This document shows positions 15,844 through 24,696 of a stretch of 64,000 nucleotides of DNA, one piece after another (the first letter of the stretch is position 1; every line of letters begins with the position of its first letter). The stretch comes from Mesonia sp. HuA40 (lineage in GTDB: Bacteria; Bacteroidota; Bacteroidia; Flavobacteriales; Flavobacteriaceae). Below the pieces are notes generated by a model. That model searched no databases and had not been told where the DNA came from. It saw only the letters and a list, made by a program, of their open reading frames with translations. The stretch is from NCBI RefSeq assembly GCF_008017835.1, contig NZ_VRLT01000059.1, forward strand, positions 1 to 64,000, given 5' to 3'. The translations under genes and the position numbers were made by a program.

Positions 15844-17079
15844 TTAAAGGCGTTTTCCGTTTATATAAACTTGCTCAATATGGTTTTGACCAAAAGAGTA
15901 AGGTAAAAATCCGTATGAGGGTATCTTTTCGGTAATCAAGAGATTAGCCTGCTTACCAGGTGTAATACTGCCGTGGGTGTCTAACAAGTCTAAAGCGTAT
16001 GCCGCGTTGAGGGTGGCTGCATTAATAGCTTCTTCGGGCGTCATTTTCATCTTAATACAAGCTAATGACAAACAAAAATTCATATTACCGTTGGGCGTGG
16101 TACCAGGATTGTAGTCGGTTGCAATGGCCAATGGCAGGCCAGCGTCTATAATTTTTCTTGCTGGGGTGTAGGGAATATCGATAAAGAAAGAACACGAAGG
16201 CAAAGCAACTGGCATGGTTTGCGTATGCTGCAAGGCATTTAAATCGGTATCGGTTAATACCTCTAAATGATCAACACTTCTGGCGTTGTGTTTTACACTG
16301 GCTGCTATACCGCCAATAGCATAAAATTGGTTTACGTGAATTTTGGCGGGTAAGCCATATTGCTGTGCGGCTTCTATGATACGTTCGGTTTCGGCAACGC
16401 TAAAATAATTCTTCTCACAGAAAACATCAACATAATTGGCTATTCCCTGTTCGGCTACTGCGGGTAGCATTTCGTTAATCAGATGATCTACGTAGGCTTT
16501 TTGGTTGTTTTTATATTCTGGTGGAACCGCGTGGGCACCCAAAAAGGTAGCTTTTATAGGTAAATCATATTGTTGGCGTAGTTTTTTTATAACGCTTAGC
16601 ATTTTTAATTCCGCTTCCAGCGTTAAGCCATACCCCGATTTGATTTCGATAGCCCCTGTACCCATTTGCATAACTTGTTCTAAACGATTAGCCGCTTGTA
16701 GGTAAAGTTCGTTTTCTGAGGTTGTTTGCAGATTTTTAGCGCTGTTAACAATGCCTCCGCCTTTTGCAGCTATCTCTTCATAGGTTAGCCCTTTAATGCG
16801 GTCTATAAACTCTTGTTCACGATTGCCAGCATAAATCAAGTGTGTATGGGAGTCTACCCAAGCGGGTAACACAAATTTTCCAGATAAGTCAATTTGCTCG
16901 TCCCAAGTTTTATCGGGTAAATTAGGCATGCTGCCATAATCGATTATTTTATCGTTTTCAATTAATAACCAAGCATTTTCTAATACTGGTAAATGGCTCA
17001 TGGCTTCTCCAGCTAACCAAGTAGATGACTCTTCTCTTACTTGTACCAAGCCTTTGATATGCGTAAATAGTGTTTTCAT
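15844..17079 (-). CDS. hutI: imidazolonepropionase
   Basis: 411 aa from ATG 17079 (MKTLFTHIKGLVQVREE). The frame extends to 17235, but the extra 52 residues are not family-like, and 411 aa is the usual HutI length. Amidohydrolase motifs: WVDSHTHLIYAGNREQEF (metal His pair), IEIKSGYGLTLEAELKML, ATFLGAHAVPPEY, KIHVNQFYAIGG, SVDHLEVL and IATDYNPGT. It hydrolyses 4-imidazolone-5-propanoate to N-formimidoyl-L-glutamate, feeding the hutG product directly. First gene of a two-gene unit. Cytoplasmic. Confidence 0.93.
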   Translation of the reverse strand: MKTLFTHIKGLVQVREESSTWLAGEAMSHLPVLENAWLLIENDKIIDYGSMPNLPDKTWDEQIDLSGKFVLPAWVDSHTHLIYAGNREQEFIDRIKGLTYEEIAAKGGGIVNSAKNLQTTSENELYLQAANRLEQVMQMGTGAIEIKSGYGLTLEAELKMLSVIKKLRQQYDLPIKATFLGAHAVPPEYKNNQKAYVDHLINEMLPAVAEQGIANYVDVFCEKNYFSVAETERIIEAAQQYGLPAKIHVNQFYAIGGIAASVKHNARSVDHLEVLTDTDLNALQHTQTMPVALPSCSFFIDIPYTPARKIIDAGLPLAIATDYNPGTTPNGNMNFCLSLACIKMKMTPEEAINAATLNAAYALDLLDTHGSITPGKQANLLITEKIPSYGFLPYSFGQNHIEQVYINGKRL

Positions 17080-17280
17080 AGGGTAAATATAATCAACCTG
17101 TCCTACATGTAAAATAAAACCACTTAAAATTGGGCTATTTATAGTTTTGAACAGCTTTGATATAGGCCCTTCAATCGGCTTTAAGCCTTTTGAAATCACC
17201 ATAAATAAAAAAAAACTATTATTTTTTATAAGCAAAATAGAATATGCTTATAATGTAATAAAAAAGAACAAGCGCGAAAC

Positions 17281-17312
17281 TTGGTTTTAGCCTTAATTAT
17301 TCTATATTTTTG
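17281..17312 (+). promoter_or_regulatory. flavobacterial promoter of the peroxiredoxin gene
   Basis: TTG (17281-17283), 21-bp spacer, TATTTTTG (17305-17312), matching the Bacteroidota TTG-N(17-23)-TAnnTTTG consensus. Transcription would start upstream of the ATG at 17350, which excludes the longer reading frame. Confidence 0.65.
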
Positions 17313-17349
17313 TGAGTGTAAAACAAGTATAACTTTAAAATTTTTAAAT

Positions 17350-17988
17350 ATGTCATTAGTAGGAAAACAATTCCCCAACTTAGAGGTAAACGCAATGAAT
17401 GAAATGGGCGAAACCTTTAAAATCAATGTTTTAGAAGAGGCTAAGAAAAATAATAAGAAAGTATTATTATTCTGGTACCCAAAAGATTTCACTTATGTAT
17501 GCCCAACTGAGTTGCACGCTTTTCAAGAAGCTTTAGCTGATTTTGAAGCTAAAAATACAATGGTAATTGGTGCATCTTGTGATACGGCAGAAGTTCATTT
17601 TGCTTGGTTAAACACCCCAAAAGATAATGGTGGGATTGAAGGCGTAACCTATCCAATTTTAGCTGATTCAAACCGTAACTTAAGTTCTCGTTTAGGTATC
17701 TTGGATATCGAAAATGAGCATTACGATGAGGAAACTGGTGCGTATACTGTAGAAGGAGATAACGTAACTTATCGTGCAACTTACCTTATTGACGAAGAAG
17801 GAAAAATCTTTCATGAGGGAGTAAACGATATGCCATTAGGAAGAAACGTATCTGAATTTTTACGTATGATTGATGCTTATACCCACGTACAGAAAAATGG
17901 TGAGGTTTGCCCTGCAAACTGGGAAGAAGGTAAAGAGGCTATGCAGGCTAACAGTAAGGGAGTAGCTTCTTACTTGTCTTCTAATTAA
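17350..17988 (+). CDS. 2-Cys peroxiredoxin (AhpC/Prx1 type)
   Basis: 212 aa from ATG 17350 (MSLVGKQFPNLEV); upstream in-frame codons overlap the promoter. The peroxidatic Cys51 sits in DFTYVCPTEL and the resolving Cys187 in GEVCPANW, so it is a typical 2-Cys enzyme that reduces H2O2 and organic peroxides. A C-terminal tail with YLSSN rather than a YF motif suggests a robust, not over-oxidation-sensitive, form (family inference). It is followed at 110 bp by a thioredoxin-like protein and a DUF6952-like gene, probably its reductant partner and an accessory protein. Confidence 0.94.
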   Translation: MSLVGKQFPNLEVNAMNEMGETFKINVLEEAKKNNKKVLLFWYPKDFTYVCPTELHAFQEALADFEAKNTMVIGASCDTAEVHFAWLNTPKDNGGIEGVTYPILADSNRNLSSRLGILDIENEHYDEETGAYTVEGDNVTYRATYLIDEEGKIFHEGVNDMPLGRNVSEFLRMIDAYTHVQKNGEVCPANWEEGKEAMQANSKGVASYLSSN

Positions 17989-18098
17989 GAAAAAAGAAAA
18001 TTTACACTGCATTTTGTAGGCGAAATAGTTTGCAAATTGATTTAAAACAAGCTAGAAAGCCTACAAAATGCAAGATTACTAATTAAAGAAAAATTGCT

Positions 18099-18410
18099 AT
18101 GAAAGAGTTAGATCAAGATAATTTACAAGAGATTGTGAACAGCAACAATCGCGTTGTGGTACAATATATGGCTGGCTGGTGCGGTAACTGCCGTTTGATG
18201 AAGCCAAAATTTAAAAAACTAGCTCAAGAACACGAAGATACTACGTTTATTTTGGTAAATGCAGAGAAGTTTCCTGAGTCTAGAAAGTTAGCAAAAGTGG
18301 ACAATTTACCCACATTTGCAACCTTTAAAGATGGGGAGTTTGTAAATCAAGTACAGACCAATAAATTAGAACCTTTAAAAGCATTAGTAGATGAAGTTAC
18401 CAGTAATTAG
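18099..18410 (+). CDS. thioredoxin family protein
   Basis: 103 aa, a bare thioredoxin fold with active site WCGNC (Cys28, Cys31) in place of the usual WCGPC, and the cis-Pro segment NLPTFATF. No signal peptide, so cytoplasmic. It overlaps the next gene by 20 bp and lies behind the peroxiredoxin, so reduction of Prx is a reasonable role (context inference). Replacement of the active-site Pro by Asn should alter the redox potential. Confidence 0.9.
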   Translation: MKELDQDNLQEIVNSNNRVVVQYMAGWCGNCRLMKPKFKKLAQEHEDTTFILVNAEKFPESRKLAKVDNLPTFATFKDGEFVNQVQTNKLEPLKALVDEVTSN

Positions 18411-18639
18411 ACATTTCCAGAAAAATCATTCTGAAGAGGCACTCGAACACACGATTGAGGTATTGGAGTCTTTTTCGGAGCATCGTTCGGCAACAGAAAC
18501 CGATTTAGATGTAATAGGTGAATTGATTACCAATCTTTGTGGCGCCATTGAGGTTAAACAGATGATTGCAGATGGCCAATCTGAACGCGATGCAGCCAAT
18601 GCATTTGCAAAAAAAGTATTGGGTTCAATCGATCACTAG
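18391..18639 (+). CDS. DUF6952-like small protein
   Basis: 82 aa, acidic and helical, with no membrane segment. The pattern KLPVIRHFQKN ... LDVIGELITNLCGAIEVKQMIADG ... ALNAF-like FAKKVLGSID matches small Bacteroidota proteins that I know as DUF6952. The start overlaps the thioredoxin gene by 20 bp in another frame, implying translational coupling. Single Cys in ITNLCGAIE. Function unknown; the operon suggests a part in peroxide handling. Its own terminator follows. Confidence 0.75.
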   Translation: MKLPVIRHFQKNHSEEALEHTIEVLESFSEHRSATETDLDVIGELITNLCGAIEVKQMIADGQSERDAANAFAKKVLGSIDH

Positions 18640-18902
18640 TTATCCCAAATTTTAGGTTAAACCAGCAGACTTGATGTTTGCTGGTTTTTTTATTTTAAAA
18701 TTTAATGCAGTAATGCGAATTGAAGTGTTTATTAAGAGAGCCTTACATTCACGCTAAACACAAGATACGGCAAATAGCAAGCCCAAGTAATTAAAGTCAG
18801 TACCACCCAAGCGATATTTTCAAAAGCTGAGAAAAGCTTTTAGTTGTCAAATTTGTAGCGATTATTGAACTTGCATAAAAAAATTTTAAGAGATATGCAC
18901 TT
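18640..18902. other. intergenic region with terminator and possible membrane-protein stub
   Basis: Contains the terminator at 18660-18692. On the minus strand a stop-to-stop stretch (18839 to 18732) reads AFENIAWVVLTLITWACYLP and continues hydrophobic, ending VNVRLS. It looks like the tail of a membrane protein, but there is no start and no family match. Confidence 0.3.
18660..18692 (+). terminator. rho-independent terminator of the Prx-Trx-DUF6952 operon
   Basis: Stem AACCAGCA (18660-18667) / TGCTGGTT (18679-18686), followed by a T run. Confidence 0.85.
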
Positions 18903-19316
18903 TTAGTCTTCGCGTTTGCTTTTAAGTTTCTTTTCCTTTTTTAGTCTACGTTTCCTTGCTCGTTCGTTTTCTGTTTTAAATACAACTGGTAGTGCCAGTT
19001 TTTTTCCGATTTTCTCTTCTTCAACGTAGGTAGTTTTATCTGCTGTAAATTCTTTAAAAAGCTTAATTACTTCTTTTTCAATGCTGTGGTGTTCGCTACG
19101 CGCATTTATATCATAAAATTCTCCTTTTTCATTAATTTTGAAAAAAACAAAAACCCTTATTTCCTTATTTGGTTCAAAGTTTAATGTATGGGCAATACGA
19201 TTTAATTCATCTTTGTTGGCCTTGTTAAAAATTTTTGCGAATTCTCTTGTCAGGTTGGTCTGACCAAAGCTTATACTAGTTAGTGCTAAAAAAAGTAATA
19301 AAACTGATTTCTTCAT
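18903..19316 (-). CDS. exported protein, TonB-C-like
   Basis: 137 aa with a signal peptide (LLLFLALTSISFGQ, cleavage near residue 19). The middle, IRVFVFFKINEKGEFYDINA ... EKEVIKLFKEF, has the strand-helix pattern of a TonB C-terminal domain (F.I...G....... IEKEV...F). The C-terminus is strongly basic (RARKRRLKKEKKLKSKR). Such proteins are common in Bacteroidota and are not necessarily part of the TonB energy system. Lone gene with no operon partner. Confidence 0.6.
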   Translation of the reverse strand: MKKSVLLLFLALTSISFGQTNLTREFAKIFNKANKDELNRIAHTLNFEPNKEIRVFVFFKINEKGEFYDINARSEHHSIEKEVIKLFKEFTADKTTYVEEEKIGKKLALPVVFKTENERARKRRLKKEKKLKSKRED

Positions 19317-19517
19317 AGTAAAGGGGGTAATAGTATTTGAGTTATATAATGAAATTTTATGGCTTTAATTAGAATTGTACATAATTAGCCGTGAAGGTGG
19401 AACAAATAGTTAGAATAAGCTTAAAAACTATATAATATCTTGTTTAAAAAATAAGTAATCTTCTAAATTCTAAGAGAATTTAGCTCTATATCTTTACAAT
19501 TAAAAAACTATTTCAAA

Positions 19518-19742
19518 CTATCTTTTTTCTTCGCTGAATTTTTTTCTTAAGGATGGTCTAATGAGTAATCCCGTAAAAAAACCGAAAAATAAAAAACCGA
19601 AAAATAAAAAACCGAAAATAAACTTCCACAAATTAAAGTCCTTGTACTCCAAATAATCAAATAAAGCCATACCTGAGGCATAAAAAACGCCACTATAAAA
19701 CCCGTATTTTATAGTCTTTCTATTCAGTTTACTCATTTTCAT
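19518..19742 (-). CDS. small membrane protein with in-frame tandem repeat
   Basis: 74 aa with two hydrophobic segments (YGFYSGVFYASGMALFDYL, then FIFGFLFFGFLFFGFFTGLL). The second helix is built from a 15-bp DNA unit present three times (19576-19620), giving FGFLF-type repeats, so its length can change by slippage without frameshift. Short charged tail. Family not recognised; the N-terminal part (YGFYSGVFYASGMALFDY) resembles other short Flavobacteriia membrane proteins of unknown function. Confidence 0.55.
   Translation of the reverse strand: MKMSKLNRKTIKYGFYSGVFYASGMALFDYLEYKDFNLWKFIFGFLFFGFLFFGFFTGLLIRPSLRKKFSEEKR
19576..19620. repeat. 15-bp tandem repeat, three copies
   Basis: Unit AAAAAACCGAAAAAT at 19576-19590 and 19591-19605, plus a third copy with one change at 19606-19620. 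In frame with the small membrane protein on the minus strand. Confidence 0.85.
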
Positions 19743-19905
19743 AAGTGAGAAAGTATTTATATTTATTTCATTTAAAGCAAGAAATTACCAAAAAACAATT
19801 TGTTAATTTCTTCAGCTTAAGCTAACATAATACATTTGTTTTGATTTGGGTGAGGCTGTCGATTGAATTATGTCTTTTGTTTAAGATTTTGATTCATCTA
19901 ACATT

Positions 19906-22410
19906 TTATTCTATTTTTCTTGTACGTAATCGGAGCGCATTGCCGATTACCGAAACCGAACTAAAGCTCATTGCTAATGCAGCGATCATAGGGGAGAGCA
20001 ATATCCCGAAAAATGGAAATAAAACACCAGCAGCTATGGGTACCCCCAAGGTGTTATAAACAAGCGCAAAAAATAAATTTTGCTTTATGTTTTTCATTAC
20101 GGCGTGGCTCAAGTTTTTTGCTTTTACAATTCCGTGTAAATCGCCTTTTACCAATGTAATCATCGCACTTTCTATGGCGACATCGGTACCGGTTCCCATG
20201 GCAATTCCTACATCACTTTTGGCTAGGGCTGGAGCATCGTTAATACCATCGCCTGCCATGGCTACCACTTTGCCGCTTTTCTGTAATTCTTCAACTTTAT
20301 GAAGTTTATCTTTGGGTAACATACCGGCGTTAAAATCGGCTAAATTTAATTCTTTTGCAACAGCCTGAGCGGTATTGTGATTATCGCCTGTAAGCATGAT
20401 AACAGCAATGCCTTTTTCTTGTAGGGTTTTAATTGCCTTGGCACTGGTTTTCTTAATCTTATCGCCAATAACTACATAACCCACAACGGTATTTGCTATG
20501 GCTAAAAAGGAAACCGTTTTACCTTGCTTCTGGTAGGTTTCGGCTTCTTTTTGCATATCAGCCGTAAGGCTTGCTTTAGCATAATCCATCATTTTAGGAT
20601 TACCCAGGGCCACTTTTTTATCCGTTATGATAGCTTCAACCCCTTTGCCAGTTAGGGCGTTGAAATCTTTAGATTTTAATAGTTTAGTATTTTGTTCTTT
20701 TGCGTAGTTAATCGTTGCTTCCGCCAAGGGATGTTCACTATTGCTGTTTAAAGCAACTATGTATTGCAAGACTTCTTTTTCACTAAACGCATCGGTAAAA
20801 GAGCCGATTTTTTCTACTGTTGGCTTTCCTTCGGTTATAGTACCCGTTTTGTCGACAATCAAAGTATTTACTTGATCCATTTTTTCAAGGGCTTCGGCAT
20901 TTTTAATCAATACCCCATTTTGGGTACCTTTACCCACACCAACCATTACAGACATGGGCGTGGCCAAACCTAAAGCGCAGGGACAAGCGATAATGAGCAC
21001 GGCAATTGCATTGACCAGTGCATAAACATAAGCAGGTGCTGGCCCCCAAATAGACCAGACCATAAATGTAATTACCGATATGATGACTACAATAGGTACA
21101 AAGTACCCCGAAACTTTATCGGCTAAATTTTGAATAGGCGCGCGACTTCGGCTGGCATCATTTACCATCTTAATAATTTGCGAAAGTAGAGTGTCGTTCC
21201 CTACTTTCTCAGCTCTCATTAAAAAAGACTGGTTCCCGTTTATAGTACCGCTGCTTACTTTATCTTCCTGAGTTTTACTCACCGGAATAGGTTCGCCCGT
21301 AATCATTGATTCATCAACAGTGGTTTCTCCTTCGGTAATGATACCATCGACAGGAATTTTATCACCTGGTTTCACCTTTAGAATATCATTTATTTGTATT
21401 TCATCGACACTAACTTCAACTTCTTCTTCATTTACAATTTTAATCGCTTTATTAGGCGCTAATTTGAGTAATTCTTTTACTGCCGAATTGGTTTTGCTGT
21501 GCGCACGCGCTTCTAGTAACTGGCCTAGTAGTACCAGTGTTAGTATGACGGTTGCAGCCTCAAAATAAACGTGTACTGCGTCAGATTCCGATAAAAATTG
21601 TTCAGGGAATACAGCTGGAAATAACAATCCTATTAGGCTAAATACCCATGCCACCCCTGCGCCAATTCCGATAAGGGTAAACATATTGAGGTTCCAGGTT
21701 TTGATGCTTTTATAAGCCCGTTCAAAAAACATCCAAGCGGCATAAAATACAACAGGAAGAGATAACGCGAACTGTACCCAGTTCCAATATCGCTGTTCCA
21801 TAATGTCATACAATGGATTGTTCTCGAGCATTTCGCTCATAGCAATGATAAAGATGGGCAGCGTGAATATCATCGCTAACCAAAATTTCTTTAGTAAGCT
21901 TTTATAGGTTTTTTCTTCTGAAGATAAATTTGCTTGTTTGGGCACTAAATCCATTCCACAGATGGGACACGAGCCTGCCTCATCCTTAATTATTTCTGGA
22001 TGCATGGGGCAAGTCCATTGTTCTGATGATGCGGTAAACAGGTTTTGTTCTTCGACCAAATCCATACCGCAAACAGGGCAATCGCCAGCCTTATCATACG
22101 TTTTATCGCCTTCACAATGCATTGGGCAATAAAAGGTACCCGTGCCTTTACCTTTAGCGGTTTTTTTCTTTTTATCATCTTTATTTTTAGGCTGTTCGCC
22201 AGGATGATGAATACTATAATTACCCCAAGCTTTTTCTAAGGCTGCTTGAAATTTTTCTATAGGGATATTTTCTTCTGTTTCAATTGTAGCCGTTGCCTTT
22301 TCTAAGTTTACCGTTACCATAGAAACACCTTTAACTTTAGCAAGGGTTTCTTCAACGTGAGTACGACAACCATTACAGCTCATTCCGTTTATGTGATAGG
22401 TATGTTGCAT
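19906..22410 (-). CDS. copA: copper-translocating P-type ATPase
   Basis: 834 aa. In order: an HMA metal-binding domain (GMSCNGC, Cys12/Cys15); two heavy-metal-binding zinc-ribbon-like modules (YCPMHCEGDKTYDKAGDCPVCGMDL and the CPMHPEII ... CPICGMDL copy, about 90-160); eight membrane helices; the actuator TGEP loop; the metal-transport motif CPC (IACPCALGLATP, near 477); phosphorylation site DKTGT (near 517); the HP motif SEHPLAEA; and GDGINDAPALAKSDVG. These define a P1B-1 pump exporting Cu(I). No regulator gene is adjacent, but dyad symmetries lie upstream at 22431-22483, and a decayed lipoprotein gene sits beyond them. Confidence 0.93.
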   Translation of the reverse strand: MQHTYHINGMSCNGCRTHVEETLAKVKGVSMVTVNLEKATATIETEENIPIEKFQAALEKAWGNYSIHHPGEQPKNKDDKKKKTAKGKGTGTFYCPMHCEGDKTYDKAGDCPVCGMDLVEEQNLFTASSEQWTCPMHPEIIKDEAGSCPICGMDLVPKQANLSSEEKTYKSLLKKFWLAMIFTLPIFIIAMSEMLENNPLYDIMEQRYWNWVQFALSLPVVFYAAWMFFERAYKSIKTWNLNMFTLIGIGAGVAWVFSLIGLLFPAVFPEQFLSESDAVHVYFEAATVILTLVLLGQLLEARAHSKTNSAVKELLKLAPNKAIKIVNEEEVEVSVDEIQINDILKVKPGDKIPVDGIITEGETTVDESMITGEPIPVSKTQEDKVSSGTINGNQSFLMRAEKVGNDTLLSQIIKMVNDASRSRAPIQNLADKVSGYFVPIVVIISVITFMVWSIWGPAPAYVYALVNAIAVLIIACPCALGLATPMSVMVGVGKGTQNGVLIKNAEALEKMDQVNTLIVDKTGTITEGKPTVEKIGSFTDAFSEKEVLQYIVALNSNSEHPLAEATINYAKEQNTKLLKSKDFNALTGKGVEAIITDKKVALGNPKMMDYAKASLTADMQKEAETYQKQGKTVSFLAIANTVVGYVVIGDKIKKTSAKAIKTLQEKGIAVIMLTGDNHNTAQAVAKELNLADFNAGMLPKDKLHKVEELQKSGKVVAMAGDGINDAPALAKSDVGIAMGTGTDVAIESAMITLVKGDLHGIVKAKNLSHAVMKNIKQNLFFALVYNTLGVPIAAGVLFPFFGILLSPMIAALAMSFSSVSVIGNALRLRTRKIE

Positions 22411-22881
22411 TATTCTTAATTTAAGATAAACGGTTTTGATAAACCGCTAATATCGTATTGATTCAGTTAATATATACGATATTTGTATGTAATACTTATA
22501 TTATTATTAGTTTTAAATTGCTCAAAACTAAAATGTTATCTTGATATAGTTAAGCAAACCACAAATATACCCAATAATCGGTTTACAAGCGTTCATATTT
22601 TAGGCATATCCCAAGTTGCTGCTAGGTTTATTTACATCGCTAAAACTTTCGTAAATTTTGTGTTCATCGATCAGCCTTCTTCTAAAAGCACAAATTTTCA
22701 ATATTGAGATTTCAGCTTACCCAAAGCAGATAAGGGCAGCTAATGGGTAATATTGAAACAGTTGAACTTCTGAGCTGGGCAAGGGGAAGGGTGAAGAATG
22801 AAAAGCTAAGTTTTTCCCATAGTTCTAATTAAATTCGTTGAGTGGTTATTTTCTAATTTTACCTCAAAGATTTTTTAAGGC
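22411..22881. other. upstream region of copA without intact gene
   Basis: 471 bp. Two dyad symmetries lie next to the copA start; the remaining 400 bp show no supportable gene. The open frame at 22483-22707 has no family resemblance and no promoter context. Confidence 0.45.
22431..22483. promoter_or_regulatory. copA: two dyad symmetries upstream of copA
   Basis: CGGTTT-TGAT-AAACCG (22431-22446) and AATATCGTA (22449-22457) / TACGATATT (22475-22483) with a 17-bp spacer, 20-75 bp before the copA ATG. Candidate operators for a copper-responsive repressor. Inference only, as no regulator is encoded nearby. Confidence 0.4.
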
Positions 22882-23244
22882 TTATTGGAAATAGTGTTCA
22901 TAGCTTCCCAAAGACTTTTGGAGTTTAAAAATAATTACTTCTGCCTCTTCATTAGTTTCGGCTTTTGACAGCTTTTCAATAAGGTTAATATGGGGTTGGA
23001 GCCACTTATGCAATACTTCATGATTTTCTCCTTTCTTGGTACAACTTTTAATCAAGTGGTTGTTTTGTAGTCTTTATTCTTGGTTGCCATAAAATCTATC
23101 AGTAATTCATTTCTTTTCTAATAATGGGTTTCCTTTCGGTATTTACTTAGCATTTTTTCCAATTATTTAGGTTATATCGCTTTGTTGTTTGTCAGGTTTA
23201 CAGGCAGTGGCGATGAATAATACACTCATGATTACAGAGAACAT
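22882..23244 (-). pseudogene. decayed lipoprotein gene next to copA
   Basis: The 5' end reads MFSVIMSVLFIATAC, a lipobox with lipid-attachment Cys, then KPDKQQSDIT and an early stop. After a disrupted stretch the 3' part is readable in one frame: NNHLIKSCTKKGENHEVLHK, then WLQPHINLIEKLSK, ending SLGSYEHYFQ and a TAA at 22884-22882. This order (lipobox, SCT-KG, H..LH.WL.PH, Y..YF end) resembles a small lipoprotein of Flavobacteriia that I know only as hypothetical, about 150 residues long. Here much of the N-terminal half is missing and frames change at least once. Confidence 0.6.
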
Positions 23245-23444
23245 CTTTATAGTTCTTTTATATTGCGATATTTAATAGGTGATTTTTTTGTTTAGATGCT
23301 ATCCTTAGCGGATTAGATTTAGGTTTAATTTTTTGCTTTCGCCTCATTTGTGACATTAGACGCGAAATAGGGCAAGTAAAAAAAAATCTTAATTTTTCGT
23401 ATGCTTGCTATATTATTGAATAATCAATTGACCAGCTGATGGCT

Positions 23445-23996
23445 TTATTTCTCTGTTTTCACTAATTTTTCTAAAGGCGTTTTTAATTTTTTATAGGCCT
23501 GTGGCATTTGAAGAAATGGTTCTATGCTAAAGGCGATGGTATCTTTAGCTTTGAAAACCCAATAATTCCCTACTAATTTTCCATCATCGGTTTTTAGATT
23601 GTGTTGTGGAATGTTATTTATTGAAAATTCATTTTTTTCTTTGTTATACCAAATTCCCAATGCTTTAAGGCTTATTTCATCTGTATAATAAAGTATTAAG
23701 TGTGGTTGAATTGTATTGTTAGTCGTAAAAAGCTCAAAGCTTTTGAGTGGAAATTCATTTAACTCCTCTGACCAGGCTTCTTCATCTCCTTTCAAATCAA
23801 GAATTTTATTCCATTGCTCTACCACCAATGTGCTATCTGTTTTTGTTTGAGGAATACTGAACAATTTTTCTTGAATAATTTCAATTTTTTTATTTTCAGG
23901 ATAGATTGTGATGTCGGCCTTCTCAGCAGCTAATCTACCGTTTTCAATACCAAAGAAAGAAGCTAAGGCAAAGAGTATTATTTTTATTTGTTCCAT
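23445..23996 (-). CDS. hypothetical protein
   Basis: 183 aa, with an N-terminal hydrophobic stretch (IKIILFALASFFGI) that may be a signal peptide or anchor. The remainder is a mixed alpha/beta soluble domain without recognisable motifs (WYNKEKNEFSINNIPQHNLK, then GNYWVFKAKDTIAFSIEPF). Lone gene in the accessory zone between decayed genes. It is intact over its full length. Function unknown. Confidence 0.6.
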   Translation of the reverse strand: MEQIKIILFALASFFGIENGRLAAEKADITIYPENKKIEIIQEKLFSIPQTKTDSTLVVEQWNKILDLKGDEEAWSEELNEFPLKSFELFTTNNTIQPHLILYYTDEISLKALGIWYNKEKNEFSINNIPQHNLKTDDGKLVGNYWVFKAKDTIAFSIEPFLQMPQAYKKLKTPLEKLVKTEK

Positions 23997-24172
23997 TTTC
24001 AGGAGGTTTTGAGCTTTTTAGGGCATATATTATCACCACTCAAATATACTAGTTTGTAGTTGTATTTGCGTCGCTATAAGCAGAATTATTGTTTATTGAC
24101 ATAAATCTTACATTGGTTACTAATAAAAATCATTTTTTAAAAGAAAAGTTCACCTAGATCTGTTTTATTTAA

Positions 24173-24188
24173 TTCCGCGGAAGCGAAA
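24173..24188. repeat. half-degenerate copy of the GCTTCCGCGGAAGC palindrome
   Basis: TTCCGCGGAA (24173-24182) extended on one side by GCGAAA; the other arm has drifted. Lies just past the end of the serine-hydrolase remnant. Confidence 0.5.
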
Positions 24189-24207
24189 CTTTTATAAGTA
24201 ATTTCAT

Positions 24208-24612
24208 CTAACTTCTCTTTTTGATGATTTTCACCATTCGGTTGATTATTATCTCAGACAAATTATACTCATAACCCTCAAAATTGGTTGTATTGATAAA
24301 TTGAACCACCACCGTATCAATATCTTCATGGTATTCTGCTAAGCTTTGGTAGCCTACTGTTAAACCGCCGTGTTCAAATTTGTATACATAGATTTCTTGT
24401 TCTCCCTTTTGAAATACAGAACCATCATTTAGGGCTCTAATAAATATTCCCACATCTTCTGCAGTTGCTATCATTCCATTATCTCTGAATTTGAAATCTT
24501 TTTCAATTCCCACGTAATACCCACTCATCAAATCATTTAAATCTGTCGTATCAAAATTAAAGTAGTTAGTATAAATAAATGACTTTAATTGTATAAACAT
24601 TTTTGAGTGCAC
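24208..24612 (-). pseudogene. serine hydrolase (beta-lactamase fold), C-terminal fragment
   Basis: About 134 residues (GTG at 24612 or ATG at 24600). GMIATAEDVGIFIRALNDGSVF, then FEHGGLTVGYQSLAEYHEDI and TVVVQFINTT, match the C-terminal third of class-C beta-lactamase/D-Ala-D-Ala-carboxypeptidase-like hydrolases; HGG fills the K-T-G-like position. The part with the SxxK nucleophile and YxN motif is missing, so the product cannot be an active enzyme. It sits among other decayed genes. Confidence 0.7.
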
Positions 24613-24696
24613 TTGTTGTCGATTAGTAAAGTCAATTTGCTTTTAAATACCGGCTTACTAACTATGAGTTAAATACAATAGCGCTAAATTTTTTTG

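Noticed and set aside
17080-17235. 52-residue N-terminal extension of HutI
   Set aside because: Unlike the family; starting at 17079 gives the usual length and start.
19576-19620. CRISPR-like direct repeats
   Set aside because: Three adjacent 15-bp units without spacers, inside a coding sequence.
22483-22707. 74-codon frame upstream of copA
   Set aside because: No promoter-like sequence or recognisable protein pattern; partly overlaps the dyad region.
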